NCBI GenBank assembly: GCA_012103075.1
Contig: JAAVLQ010000001.1
Span: 2,159,001-2,223,000, forward strand
Length of the DNA stretch: 64,000 nucleotides
Source: Brucella cytisi
GTDB taxonomy: Bacteria > Pseudomonadota > Alphaproteobacteria > Rhizobiales > Rhizobiaceae
Direction: 5' to 3'
The notes beneath the pieces were generated by a model. It saw only the letters and a list, made by a program, of their open reading frames with translations, had not been told where the DNA came from and did no database searches. A program made the position numbers and the translations under genes. Shown here one piece after another: positions 11,423 through 23,130 of this stretch (position 1 is its first letter; each line of letters begins with the position of its first letter).

Positions 11423-11881
11423 TTAAAGATCGTCTTCACGTACCTTGACGATAACCACATCGTCAGCGGAAAGCATGCGCCCGTCCTGAGAACGCACATC
11501 AAGCGCGGCCACGTCCTCGCCTGAAACGCTGTCGACAAGACGCGAATGAGTTTCACCCGGCGCAAAGAGATGCTTTTCTCCCCATTGCCTGAGCGACACG
11601 ATGACAGGCAGCAGATCGCGCCCTTTTGCCGTCAGGCGATACTCCTGATGCGCGCCGCCATTGGGATCTGGCACGGATTCCATGATTCCCTCTCCCGTCA
11701 GCTTGCGTAGACGTTCCGAGAGAATATTGCGAGCGATTCCGAGATTCTTCTGAAAGGCGCTGAAACGTGTCACGCCGTCGAAGGCTTCACGGACGATCAG
11801 CAGCGACCACCAGTCACCGATCACATCAAGCGCGCGTGCACTCGGGCAATAATCGCCTTTCATGCTTTTCTTTCGAACCAT
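11423..11881 (-). CDS. HxlR-family transcriptional regulator
   Basis: Winged-helix regulator of about 152 residues with the family's N-terminal Cys (GDYCPSARALDVIGDWW), the core LLIVREAFDGVTRFSAFQK, recognition region GIARNILSERLRKL, and wing EYRLTAKGRDLLPV. HxlR proteins respond to electrophiles, redox stress or ligands. It is divergent from the MFS transporter with about 95 bases between the starts, so the likely job is local repression or activation of that transporter. ATG 11881 is chosen over 11938. Confidence 0.85.
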   Translation of the reverse strand: MVRKKSMKGDYCPSARALDVIGDWWSLLIVREAFDGVTRFSAFQKNLGIARNILSERLRKLTGEGIMESVPDPNGGAHQEYRLTAKGRDLLPVIVSLRQWGEKHLFAPGETHSRLVDSVSGEDVAALDVRSQDGRMLSADDVVIVKVREDDL

Positions 11882-11976
11882 GTTAACTCCACAGATTGCA
11901 ATCTGGTTGCAATATAAAACCTTTTTAGCTACAAGCAAAATGGTTTCATTTTAAAACCGTTTTGCAGGAGTCCGTC
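11882..11976. promoter_or_regulatory. Shared operator/promoter region of HxlR and MFS genes
   Basis: Holds the palindrome GATTGCAATC (11894-11903) and the dyad GGTTTCATTTTAAAACC (11942-11958). Either could be the HxlR operator. AGGAG precedes ATG 11977. Confidence 0.5.
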
Positions 11977-13223
11977 ATGCAACCTTCAACCGGCGCGGCA
12001 GAAACGCGGTCCGCGAACCCTGATGCACGCCATTTGCTTTCCTCGACGACCCTTTTTCTGTTTGCGGCTGCAAGCGGACTGGCGGTAGCCAATGTCTACG
12101 TTGCTCACCCGCTGCTCGATGTGATGGCTGACGACCTCGGTCTCAAGCGATCAACAGCAGGACTCATCGTCGCCGCCAGCCAGCTCGGTTATGCAATCGG
12201 CCTGATTTTTCTCGTCCCGCTCGGTGATCTGTTCAACCGGCGCAAACTCATCATCACGCATTTCCTTCTGTCGGTCCTGTCCCTGATCTCAATTGGCTTT
12301 GCGGCCAATGCCACCGTGCTTCTGATCGCCATGGCCACTATGGGCCTGCTCGCCGTAGTCACACAGGCACTTGTCGCCTATGCGGCCAGCCTCGCAGCAC
12401 CGGCGCGACGCGGTCATGTGGTTGGCATCGTAACCAGCGGCATCGTGCTCGGCATATTGCTGGCACGCGCAATAGCAGGCGCCCTCACCGACATTGGTGG
12501 CTGGCGCAGCGTCTACTTCGTTTCCGCTATTCTCACGCTTTTGATCGCGCTCCTGCTGTGGCGCTGCCTCCCCGACCAGAAACGCCAGCCGACCGGCGTC
12601 AGCTACCCGACACTCATTCTGTCGCTTGTGACGCTATTTCGCTCCGAGCCGGTACTGCGCATTCGCGCCATCATAGCCATGCTGATCTTCGCCAATATTA
12701 CTACTTTGCTCGCGCCACTGGTCATGCCGCTCAGCGCACCACCCTTCGAACTGAGCCATGCGGAGATCGGTCTGTTCGGACTGGCAGGTGCTGCCGGAGC
12801 GCTTGCCGCATCGCGTGCTGGCGGTGTTGCCGACCGGGGTTATGCCCAGCGGATGACAGGCATCGCTTTGCTGCTGATGTTCGTGTCATGGGGTCTGATA
12901 GCCTTGCTGGAACATTCACTGCTCTGGCTAATCGCAGGTGTGCTGATTATCGACTTCGGCCTTCAGGCTGTCCACGTCACCAATCAGGCGATGATCTACC
13001 GTGTACGCCCAGACGCGCAGAACAGGCTCACCGCCGCCTATATGGTTTTCTATTCCATCGGCAGCGCAAGCGGTTCGGCGGTTTCAACCTGGGTCTATGC
13101 TTATGCAGGCTGGAATGGCGTTTGCCTGCTTGGCGCAGGCATCAGCCTTGTCACGCTCATCTTCTGGGCAGCAACATTAAAGGCTACTCCAGAGACCGCT
13201 ACGCGCCCGGTCACCTGTACCGC

Positions 13224-13227
<4 letters not shown>
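11977..13227 (+). CDS. MFS transporter (drug exporter type)
   Basis: About 416 residues with 12 hydrophobic helices. The loop between helices 2 and 3 reads [10 protein letters not shown], the MFS signature, and helix 1 region [18 protein letters not shown] resembles the DHA1 efflux group (YnfM/YgaY-like). It likely exports a toxic small molecule or sugar derivative. It is controlled by the divergent HxlR regulator. It converges on ispG and the stop codons overlap by a few bases. CCTGG is intact at 13088-13092 (STWVYAYAG). Confidence 0.82.
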
Positions 13228-14505
<1,278 letters not shown>

Positions 14506-14556
14506 TTAACTGTACCTGTTCTCAGGTGGCGCAGCGCGACGCGAATGTCAACGCCC

Positions 14557-14604
14557 GCGTATATTGAGGCCCGCATATATCTAGGTCTGCGTATATCCGG
14601 CTCT
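14557..14604. repeat. Three 16-bp tandem boxes upstream of the SDR gene
   Basis: GCGTATAT, GCATATAT, GCGTATAT occur at 14557, 14573 and 14589, exactly 16 bases apart, each within a similar unit (CCCGCGTATATTGAGG style). They lie between divergent ispG and the SDR gene and are likely protein-binding boxes. TATAAT at 14613-14618 may be a -10 element. Confidence 0.6.
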
Positions 14605-14679
14605 CGCTTTTATATAATCGCTTGCCGTTGCCTTGTCGCCCTCTCATTATGTTCGCCGGGAACAAGGAGGAAATCACGC

Positions 14680-15471
14680 ATGAATGCTGCATCTGCCTGC
14701 AAGACCGCAATCGTCACCGGATCGAATTCCGGGATCGGCCTCGGTATAGCCCATGCGCTGGCGGCGGCAGGACACAACGTCGTGATCAACTCTTTCACCG
14801 ACCGTGAGGAGGATCATACCCTCGCACGCAAGCTCGGCGAAGAACATGGCGTCAGCGTGGTCTATATTGCGGCCGACATGTCGAAGGCCGACCAATGCCG
14901 CGCACTGATCGCAGAAACGGTAAAGCAGTTCAGCAGTGTGGACATTCTCGTCAACAATGCCGGTATCCAGCATGTATCTCCCGTCGAGGAGTTTCCGGCC
15001 GAACAATGGGACCGCATCATCGCGATAAACCTGACATCGGCCTTTCACACCTCGGCTGCCGCGATCCCGCATATGCGCAAGATGGGCTGGGGCCGCATTA
15101 TCAATATCGCTTCAGCCCACGGCCTCGTGGCATCGCCGTTCAAGTCAGCTTATGTTGCAGCCAAACACGGCATTGTCGGCTTCACCAAAACGCTGGCGCT
15201 GGAACTTGCAACCGCAAAGATCACGGCCAATTCCATCTGTCCCGGCTATGTGCTGACGCCGCTTGTCGAAGCGCAGATACCGGACCAGATGAAGGCCTAC
15301 CACATGGACCGCGAAACCGTGATCCGCGAAGTGATGCTGGGCAAGCAGCCGACGAAGGATTTCGTCACCACCGCACAGATCGGCGCCCTTGCCGCTTTCC
15401 TCGCAAGCGATGCGGCAGCGCAGATCAATGGCGCTGCCATTCCCGTCGACGGCGGGTGGACTGCAGAGTAG
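14680..15471 (+). CDS. bdhA: D-3-hydroxybutyrate dehydrogenase-like SDR
   Basis: NAD-dependent classical short-chain dehydrogenase, 263 residues. Cofactor loop TGSNSGIG, NNAG, active-site Ser/Tyr/Lys in NIASAHGLVASPFKSAYVAAK, then PGYVLTPLV and the C-terminal PVDGGW. The AHGLVASPFKSAY and QIPDQMK regions match 3-hydroxybutyrate dehydrogenases, which oxidise (R)-3-hydroxybutyrate to acetoacetate. ATG 14680 follows AAGGAGG with 9 bases between. Intact. The thiolase at 7.3 kb could act in the same pathway. Confidence 0.85.
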   Translation: MNAASACKTAIVTGSNSGIGLGIAHALAAAGHNVVINSFTDREEDHTLARKLGEEHGVSVVYIAADMSKADQCRALIAETVKQFSSVDILVNNAGIQHVSPVEEFPAEQWDRIIAINLTSAFHTSAAAIPHMRKMGWGRIINIASAHGLVASPFKSAYVAAKHGIVGFTKTLALELATAKITANSICPGYVLTPLVEAQIPDQMKAYHMDRETVIREVMLGKQPTKDFVTTAQIGALAAFLASDAAAQINGAAIPVDGGWTAE

Positions 15472-15472
15472 C

Positions 15473-15512
15473 GCATCCCGAAAAGTGGGAACCAGTTTTC
15501 AGATAAGATGTG
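15473..15512. repeat. Rhizobiales-type palindromic repeat
   Basis: GCATCCCGAAAAGTGGGAAC followed by CAGTTTTCAGATAAGATG, the familiar dispersed hairpin; it lies between convergent genes. Confidence 0.65.
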
Positions 15513-15526
15513 CGGCATAAGAAAGC

Positions 15527-16718
15527 TTAATGCTTATGATCCGCGTATCGGGCCAGACTTGAAAAAGCCAGCACGACCAGCAGCAAGACCGGAAGCGCCA
15601 GAAACACCACGCCGAAGCCACTATGCTTTGCAACAAAACCGATCAGCGACGGCGCCACCAGCATGCCGGAATAACCAAGCGTCGTTGCGATGGACAGGCC
15701 GACACTCGGATTGACGCCCGGCATGTTACCAGCCATCGAGAAGGCGATCGGCACCATGTTGGAAATACCGATCCCGCAGATCGCGAAGCCGATAATCGCC
15801 GTTGCTGAGCTGTTTCCGAAACCGACGATCAGCATGCCGATGATTGCAATGATCGTGCAGGCACGAAGGGTTTTGACTGCACCGAACCGGTCGCGGACCA
15901 GATCGCCTGCAAAACGCATGATCGCCATTGAACCCGAGAAAGCTGCGAAGCCGAAGCCCGCCACCGTGACGGAGGCGCCCAGATCTGGCGCATATGATAA
16001 GCGCCCCAATCGAGAATCGCCCCTTCCGGCACCATGGAAAACAGCGCCATGACACCGACAAGCCATGGCAGAGGATTACGCGGCAAGGTCAGCTTCTGCT
16101 TTTCGCCGCTTGGATGATGATGCTCCGTGTCCGAGATGATCGAAGGCCATGCGATAGCAATCAGGATTGCGGCCACAATCGTCGTCACCAGCGCATGAAC
16201 GGTCGATCCGAATTGCGCGATAAGAAAGCCGCCTGTCGCAGCACCGATGAGGCCGCCGAGGCTCCAGAATGCATGGCAGGACGACATGATTGCCCGGCGC
16301 ATTTTTTTCTCGACCGCGACCGCATTGGCGTTCATCGACACATCCATCGCAGCCATGGTCCCGCCGAAATAGAACATCACGATCACAGCTGTAACCACAT
16401 TCGGCACCAGTGCGATGATGAGCAGCGCCGGGATAAAGGCGAGCGCAAAATGCGTACCACCATGCCCGAACCGCGATGTGCTGAAAGCGCACCTGCGACC
16501 GGCATCATGGCCAGAGAACCAAGGCCGAAGACGAGGATCATCAACCCCATGCCTGCACTATCAAGTCCGAGGCGTTCGGCAAATTCCGGAATTTTCGGGG
16601 CCCAGCCGCCGAAAATATAGCCGTTCATCAGAAAGAGTAGCGCAACGGCAATCCGCTCTCTGGTTACAATCGGCGCACGCGCAGGCGCCGCATCTTCGCG
16701 TCCGGAAACCTGTTCCAT
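15527..16718 (-). CDS. MFS transporter, FucP/YbjJ-like (two frameshifts)
   Basis: About 397 residues with 12 predicted helices. N-terminus MEQVSGRED then LFLMNGYIFGGWAPKIPEFAERLGLDSA, a pattern seen in YbjJ-type MFS proteins. Frames are split near 16447-16450 (TTTT for TTTTT, joining VVRI to FALAFIPALL) and near 15985 (joining YHMRQ to DLGASVTVAGFG; the site fits CCAGG). The start ATG 16718 lies 8 bases after the corrected end of the DeoR gene, so the two form an operon. Substrate unknown, perhaps a sugar or nucleoside. Confidence 0.78.
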
Positions 16719-16725
16719 CTGTCCC

Positions 16726-17507
16726 TCAGTTGCGGTCCGCTGCCGCACGTAAAATCTTCATATCCGATGTAGCATAGGGCGCAAGCGCTGCTTCATCCGC
16801 ATCATATTCGACAGCCATGACACCGACATCGTCCGGGGAACGACATCATGGGCGGCAACCGTACCGAGCTTGTCGCTCGTAATGGCCAGTGCCACCACCC
16901 GGCTGCGTCCGGCTATCACTCGCTTGAATTCCGCATCGTCCAGATGCAGCGCCGTTACGCCGATTTCGGCGGCAATACCGCACGCGCCCAAAACGCAAAG
17001 ATCAGGCCGCAGCAGTTCCGCATCACGCAAGGCGCGCGCCCCGACGGCGGCACTCACCCGCCGGTTGATGGGACCACCAATCATGATCAGTTCAATTTCC
17101 GGCGAGCCCATAAGAATTGCGGCGATAGACGGCGTATTGGTGACGACGGTGATGGCTTCACCGCGTTCGACCAAAAGCCGCGCCAGAGCCGTATTCACCG
17201 AAGATGCATCGAGAAACACCGTCATGCCGGGTTCGACCAGTTCCGCCGGGACCGCAGCCGGGGCGGCCTTCGCTTGTGGTCGCTCGGAATCCCGTTCTGC
17301 GAGCGGAGAGGGCTCGGGCACGGCACGCAACGCGCCGCCATAGACGCGCTTGCAGAGCCCTGCCGCCGCCATCTCGCGCAGATCCCGCCGGATCGTATCC
17401 TCGGACACGCCGAAACTTTCAGCCAGTTCAGCAGCCAGTACACGACCAGACTGCTGTAGCAGTTCCTGAATGCGCGCCTGTCTTTCGTGAAGCAGAAACT
17501 CTGTCAC
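16726..17507 (-). CDS. DeoR-family transcriptional regulator (one frameshift)
   Basis: About 260 residues. N-terminal helix-turn-helix (RQARIQELLQQSGRVLAAEL, FGVSEDTIRRDLREM), then the DeoR sugar-phosphate sensor domain with FLDASSVNTALARLL and ITVVTNTPSIAAILM. In the raw frame the C-terminus diverges after HDVVP. One base restored near 16833-16838 gives DDVGVMAVEYDADEAALAPY and a TGA at 16726. GTG 17507 is chosen because AAGGAGG stands six bases upstream. It is likely the regulator of the downstream MFS gene. Confidence 0.82.
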
Positions 17508-17590
17508 CACCACCCTCCTTATCATGCACAATCATGCACAAATCGGCATAAACATGCATATCAGATTTTGGGAGCCCTGCAAGCGCAAAC

Positions 17591-17620
17591 AAAAACCGTG
17601 CCTTTTGACAGGCACGGCAT
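17591..17620 (-). terminator. Terminator downstream of pyc
   Basis: CCGTGCCTGTCAAAAGGCACGG hairpin on the minus strand followed by TTTTTG. It lies 220 bases after the pyc stop, beyond the repeat at 17.7 kb. Confidence 0.55.
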
Positions 17621-17681
17621 TAACGTTTCTGATGCTTTTAACGACTCGAAAGCGACAGTTACGGTTTGATGGGCCGCTACG

Positions 17682-17783
17682 CTCCCCCTCATCCTGAGCC
17701 TGTCGAAGGACAAGGGCAGGCGTTGTGCATTTCCCTCGCCCTTCGAGACGCCGTTTTAAACGGCTCCTCAGGATGAGGGAAAA
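17682..17783. repeat. Long inverted dispersed repeat (CTCATCCTGAG type)
   Basis: Outer arms CCCTCATCCTGAG and CTCAGGATGAGGG enclose inner GTCGAAGGACAAGGGC and CCCTCGCCCTTCGAGAC, giving a stem-loop of about 100 bases. This element type is common between genes in Rhizobiales. It sits between pyc and the DeoR gene. Confidence 0.7.
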
Positions 17784-17837
17784 GGGAGACGGAACGCGAT
17801 CGGAAGATCGATCCACTTTGGCTGAAGCCCATAACTG

Positions 17838-20800
17838 TTACGAGTAGACGACGAGCAAATCCTTGGCATCGATCTGTTCGCCGGGACGCACCAGCACTTC
17901 CGCGATAGTGCCATCGCGTTCGGCATGGATGGCGGTTTCCATCTTCATCGCCTCTATGGAAAGCAGCACATCACCCTGCGTAACCGTCTGGCCGGTCGTC
18001 ACGGCAACCGTTGATACGACACCCGGCATTGGCGCACCGACTTGGCGGTCGTTGCCGGCTTCCACCTTGCGACGCACACCGCCAGAAGCGCCTTTGGCCC
18101 GGTTCGGCACCTTGATGCGGCGCGGCTGACCGTTCAGCTCGAAAAACACCGTCACCATGCCCTTCTCATCGGTTTCGCTCATCGCCTGATTGACGATCAC
18201 CAGCGTCTTGCCGCGCTCCAGATCGACGAAGACTTCTTCTTCCGGCTTCAGGCCGTAGAAATAGACCGGCGTTGGCAGAACACTTGTCGGGCCATAGGTT
18301 TCCTGCGCGGATGCATAGTCGGTGAAGACCTTCGGATACATCAGCGCCGAAGCGAATTCCTGATCGGAAATCTTGCGATCAACCGTCTCCTCGAACCCTT
18401 CACGCTCGGCATTCAGATCGGCAGGTTCCAGCAGAGCGCCGGGACGCACGGTAAACGGCTCGTCGCCCTTCAGAATCTTCTTCTGCAACGCTTTAGGCCA
18501 TCCTGATGGCGGCTGACCAAGATCACCGCGCATCATCGACACCACGGAATCCGGGAAAGCAATATCCTTTGCCGGGTTTTCGACATCAGCGACGGTCAAG
18601 TCCTGACTGACCATCATCAACGCCATGTCGCCCACAACCTTGGAGGATGGCGTGACCTTGACGATATCGCCGAACATGCGGTTCACATCGGCATAGGCTT
18701 GCGCCACCTCGTGCCAGCGGGTCTCAAGTCCCAGCGAACGGGCTTGCTCTTTCAGGTTGGTGAACTGACCACCCGGCATTTCATGCAGATAAACTTCTGA
18801 AGCTGGTCCCTTGAGGTCGCTTTCGAAAGCCGCATACTGGTTGCGTACGGCTTCCCAATAGAAAGAGATGCGGCGGATCGAATCCGGATCAAGAACCGGA
18901 TCGCGCTCGGAACCGTGCAGTGCCTCGACAATGGAACCGAGGCAAGGCTGCGATGTGTTGCCGGAGAGAGCATCCATCGCCGCATCGACCACATCCACGC
19001 CCGCATCGATCGCGGCAAGTACGGTCGCCGCCGAAATGCCCGACGTATCATGCGTATGGAAATGGATCGGCAGATCGGTTTCCTCGCGTAACGCCTTGAA
19101 CAGGGCGCGGGCCGCGGCAGGCTTCAAAAGCCCCGCCATATCCTTCACCGCAATGATATGCGCGCCAGCCTTTTCAACTTCCTTCGCCAGATTGACGTAA
19201 TATTTGAGGTCATACTTGGCACGTTCCGGATTGAGAATATCACCTGTGTAACAGATCGCCGCTTCGCAGAGCTTGTTCTCCTCCAGCACCGCATCCATCG
19301 ATACGCGCATGTTTTCGACCCAGTTCAGACTGTCGAAAGCGCGGAACAGATCGATGCCGCCGCGTGCTGCCTCGCGCACGAAATATTTTACGACATTATC
19401 GGGATAAGATTTGTAGCCGACGCCGTTTGCACCGCGCAAAAGCATCTGCAGAAGAAGGTTCGGCGCAGCTTCACGCACCAGTGCCAGACGCTCCCACGGG
19501 TCCTCGGTGAGGAAACGCATCGAAACGTCGAATGTCGCACCGCCCCAGCATTCCAGCGAAAACAGATTCGGCAGTGCCTGCGCATAGGAATTGGCAATGC
19601 GGGCAATGTCGTATGTGCGCATGCGCGTCGCCAGAAGCGACTGATGGCCGTCACGCATGGTCGTATCGGTAATCAGCGCACGCTTTTCGTTGCGCACCCA
19701 TTCCGCGAACTTCTTCGGTCCAAGCTGGTCCAGACGTTGCTTGGTGCCATCAACGACCGGCTTATCACCGAACCACGGCACGCGCGGCTTGGCGGCATCC
19801 TTAGCCGGCTTTGCGCGCCCCTTGGTTTCTGGATGGCCATTGACCGTCACGTCGGCGATATAGGTCAGAAGTTTGGTGGCACGATCCTGCCGCTTGACCT
19901 GCTCGAACAGTTCCGGCGTCGTGTCGATGAAGCGCGTCGTGTAGTCGTTTGCCTGAAACTTCGGATGATTGATGATCGCTTCGAGGAAGGTAAGATTCGT
20001 CGCCACGCCACGGATGCGGAATTCGCGCAAGGCGCGGTCCATCCGGCGGATGGCTTCCAGAGGCGTTGCGCCTGAAGCAGTCACCTTGACCAGCAGCGGA
20101 TCGTAGTAGCGGGTGATGAACGCACCCGAATAGGCTGTACCGCCATCCAGACGGATGCCGAAACCCGATGCCGAGCGATAAGCCTGAATGCGTCCATAAT
20201 CAGGAATGAAGTTCTGTTCCGGATCTTCCGTGGTGATACGGCACTGAAGCGCATGGCCATTGAGGCGAATGTCCTCGGCGCGGCACACCCGATTCCGGTG
20301 TGCCGATGGCAAAGCCTTCGAGAATATGAATCTGCGCCTTGACGATATCGATGCCGGTCACCTGTTCGGTCACCGTGTGCTCGACCTGAATGCGCGGGTT
20401 GACCTCGATGAAATAGAACTTGCCGCTATCGGCATCCATCAGGAATTCGACAGTACCCGCGCCGATATAATCGGTGGCATGGGCAATCTTCAGACCATAG
20501 CCTGCCAGTTCCTGTCGCTGCGCGTCATCGAGATAAGGTGCCGGTGCGCGCTCCACGACCTTCTGGTTGCGGCGCTGGATCGAGCAGTCACGCTCGAAAA
20601 GATGAACCGCATTGCCATGGGTATCGCCCAATATCTGCACTTCGACATGGCGCGCGCGTTCAATCAGCTTTTCGAGATAAACCTCATCCTTGCCGAATGC
20701 GGCCTTGGCCTCGCGCTTGGCTTCCGTCACTTCACGAGCAAGATCAGCCTCGGCGCGGATAGCACGCATGCCGCGACCGCCACCGCCCCAGCTTGCCTTC

Positions 20801-21309
20801 AGCATCAGCGGATAGCCGATTTCTGCCGCAAGTTTCTTCACTTCCTCAATATCGTCGGGAAGCGGGTCGGTGGCTGGAACCACCGGCACGCCGATTTCAA
20901 TGGCGAGATTGCGGGCCGCAACCTTGTTGCCGAGGCGGCGCATGGTCTCAGGCTTCGGGCCGATGAAGATGATGCCGTTTTCTGCGCAGGCTTCGGCGAA
21001 TTCCGGGCTTTCGGACAAAAGGCCATAGCCGGGGTGGATCGCATCGGCGCCCGAAACCTTGGCGACGCGGATAATCTCATCGATAGAAAGATAGCTTTCA
21101 ATCGGACCAAGATCTCGATCCAGATGCGGACCGCGACCGACCTGATAACTTTCATCGGCTTTGAAGCGATGCAGGGAAAGTTTGTCTTCCTCAGCCCATA
21201 TGGCCACCGTTTTGAGCCCCAGCTCATTGGCGGCGCGGAATACGCGGATTGCGATTTCAGATCGGTTGGCGACCAGAATTTTCCGGATAGGCTTTTGGGC
21301 GAAAGACAA
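17838..21309 (-). CDS. pyc: Pyruvate carboxylase (one frameshift)
   Basis: Biotin enzyme making oxaloacetate from pyruvate, bicarbonate and ATP, the anaplerotic step. One chain of about 1158 residues: biotin carboxylase (ILVANRSEIAIRVFRAA, Gly-rich SWGGGGRGMR, FIEVNPRIQVEHTVTE), carboxyltransferase (TTMRDGHQSLLATRMRTYD, the metal-binding HFHTHDTSG), allosteric linker, and a C-terminal biotinyl domain with IEAMKMET. The frame breaks near 20276-20281, where GVPRQEDIRLNGHALQCR is expected; two bases of a CCAGG are missing. TTG 21309 (LSFAQKPIRK) follows AGGGAG and is likelier than ATG 21345. Transcribed alone. Confidence 0.93.
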
Positions 21310-21469
21310 GGCAGATCTCCCTAACTGCAATGACAAAGGCGCCATTGCTTAACCTGCAATAGACACAAGCGCAAACAAACTGTGCAACAGGGAGATAAAA
21401 ACAAAATGCCCGACTAAATGCCGGGCAGATTGATGAATTTTGTAGCACTTTATGCTAATATATCAGGCA

Positions 21470-21574
21470 CAAGAGCGGTTCCTATTATGAAGCAATCATC
21501 AGAACCGCTCTAAGCATCTGTGTTCTCGCATTATCCAATGCAAAACCGCTTCGCACTTTTGCTGGAAATGCTCC
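21470..21574. repeat. Two adjacent Rhizobiales-type repeats
   Basis: First a hairpin with arms AGAGCGGTTC and GAACCGCTCT (about 21473-21512). Then GCATTATCCAATGCAAAACC and GCTTCGCACTTTTGCTGGAA, which is nearly identical to copies at 44.6 and 59.0 kb. They separate livJ-1 from pyc. Confidence 0.7.
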
Positions 21575-21575
21575 A

Positions 21576-22693
21576 TTACTTCTGGAAGTAATTATACTTG
21601 CCGTCTTCACCCTTGCGCCATTCGAACATGACGTAAGGCGAAAGGCTCGGATCGCCCTTGGCGTCGAACGAGATTTCGCCGAGCACCGTTTTGAACGGAC
21701 CCTTTTCCTTCATCGCGGTTGCAACTTCCTGCGGATCGTTGCTTGCGGCAGCATTGGCGGCATTGACCAGCGACTGCACACCGGCATAGGCATAGAAGGT
21801 ATAGGCTTCAGGCTCAAAACCCTTGTCACGGAAAGCCTTGATGAGTTCCGCATTCGACTTGTCGTCGCGCGGATCGGGACCGAAAGTGTTCATGACACCA
21901 CCCACAGCATCACCGGCAATCGAAGCAAGTTCGTTGGACACGATGCCATCGCCCGAAATGAACTGTGCCTTGAGGCCCTGATCATCCATCTGACGGATGA
22001 GCAGACCCGCTTCCGGATGCATGCCGCCCCAGTAAACAGAAGTAATGCCAGCAGCCTTCATCTTGGAGATGAGCGCGGAGAAGTCCTTGTCGCCCCGGGT
22101 TTACACCTTCGTAGAGCGTTTCCTTCATGCCGTTGTCGTTGAGCGACTTCTTGGTTTCGTCGGCAAGGCCCTGACCGTAAGGGGTCTTGTCGTGAAGGAT
22201 TGCGACTTTGCCGTCCTTGTAATTGTCGGCGATATATTTGCCGGCAACGATGCCCCTGCTGGTCATCGCGACGGCAGGTGCGGAACGTGTTCCAAAGTTC
22301 GCGCTCGGTGAAGGTCGGGTTGGTGGTGCCGGGCGCGATCATCAGTACGCCGTTTTCAGCATAGATGTCCGACGTCGGAATGCTGACGCCGGAATTGAAG
22401 TGACCGATAACGAACTGAACACCATCACCCACAAACTTGTTTGCAACCGAAATGCCCTGCTTCGGATCGGCAGCGTCGTCGCCATAGACGATGGTGATCT
22501 GCTCGCCGTTCATGCCGCCCTTGGCATTGGCTTCTGCGACAGCCGCTTCGACACCGCGCTTGATCTGCTCGCCGAAAGCTGCCCGGCTGCCGGTCAACGG
22601 TGCGCCGACGCCGAGCTGGATGTCGGCAAAGGACACGCCACCCATCGCAACCAGTGCCGAAAGGCAGACGCCGCAGAATAAGGATTTCTTCAT
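21576..22693 (-). CDS. livJ: Branched-chain amino-acid ABC transporter binding protein, copy 1 (two frameshifts)
   Basis: Periplasmic binding protein of about 371 residues. Signal peptide [23 protein letters not shown], then [41 protein letters not shown] and [19 protein letters not shown], the Leu/Ile/Val-binding family core. The frame is broken by one extra G near 22253-22256 (expected [11 protein letters not shown]) and another near 22093-22096 (expected [13 protein letters not shown]). It is about three-quarters identical by eye to the next upstream gene. It may widen the ligand range of the shared LivHMGF permease. Confidence 0.88.
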
Positions 22694-23071
22694 TTCAGTT
22701 GCTCCCACTAAGCGCATCCCGAAAGGTATGAAACGATTTTCGAGACACACGTCAAAATTGGTATTCAGAGCGGCAGTCTGACAGGATCAGATGACCGCCA
22801 TTTTTGCAGGCATGAACAGCAACACCAGAGGCGTTGCATAAACCTGATATTCGAATGGGAGACTGCATCAGCGCCAGAAACGCAATTCGGGCTTGAAACT
22901 GCCCGCGCTGAAACTGGTCCTCCCACCAGAACGCGAGACTGGATATAGAGATTCGCCCTATATTCAGCCGTCAAGCTAGATACAATCACGTTCAATACCG
23001 AAGTAAAGTAATGATTTAGTCTATATCTTGCTTTTTCCGCATGACTTTATGCGGACCGACGCCATCGAAAC
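22694..23071. other. Intergenic region between the two binding-protein genes
   Basis: About 380 bases. It must carry the livJ-1 promoter. GCATCCCGAAAGGTATGAAA (about 22714-22733) with CGATTTTCGAGAC is a degenerate dispersed repeat. I see no gene. Confidence 0.55.
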
Positions 23072-23102
23072 GGAAATGCCCGGCTTGAAGCCGGGCATTT
23101 CC
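23072..23102 (-). terminator. Terminator of livJ-2
   Basis: Perfect hairpin GGAAATGCCCGGC-TTGAA-GCCGGGCATTTCC right after the livJ-2 stop. It has no long T-run. Confidence 0.65.
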
Positions 23103-23130
23103 ATTCATCGGGAAAGAATGTAAGCGAAAC

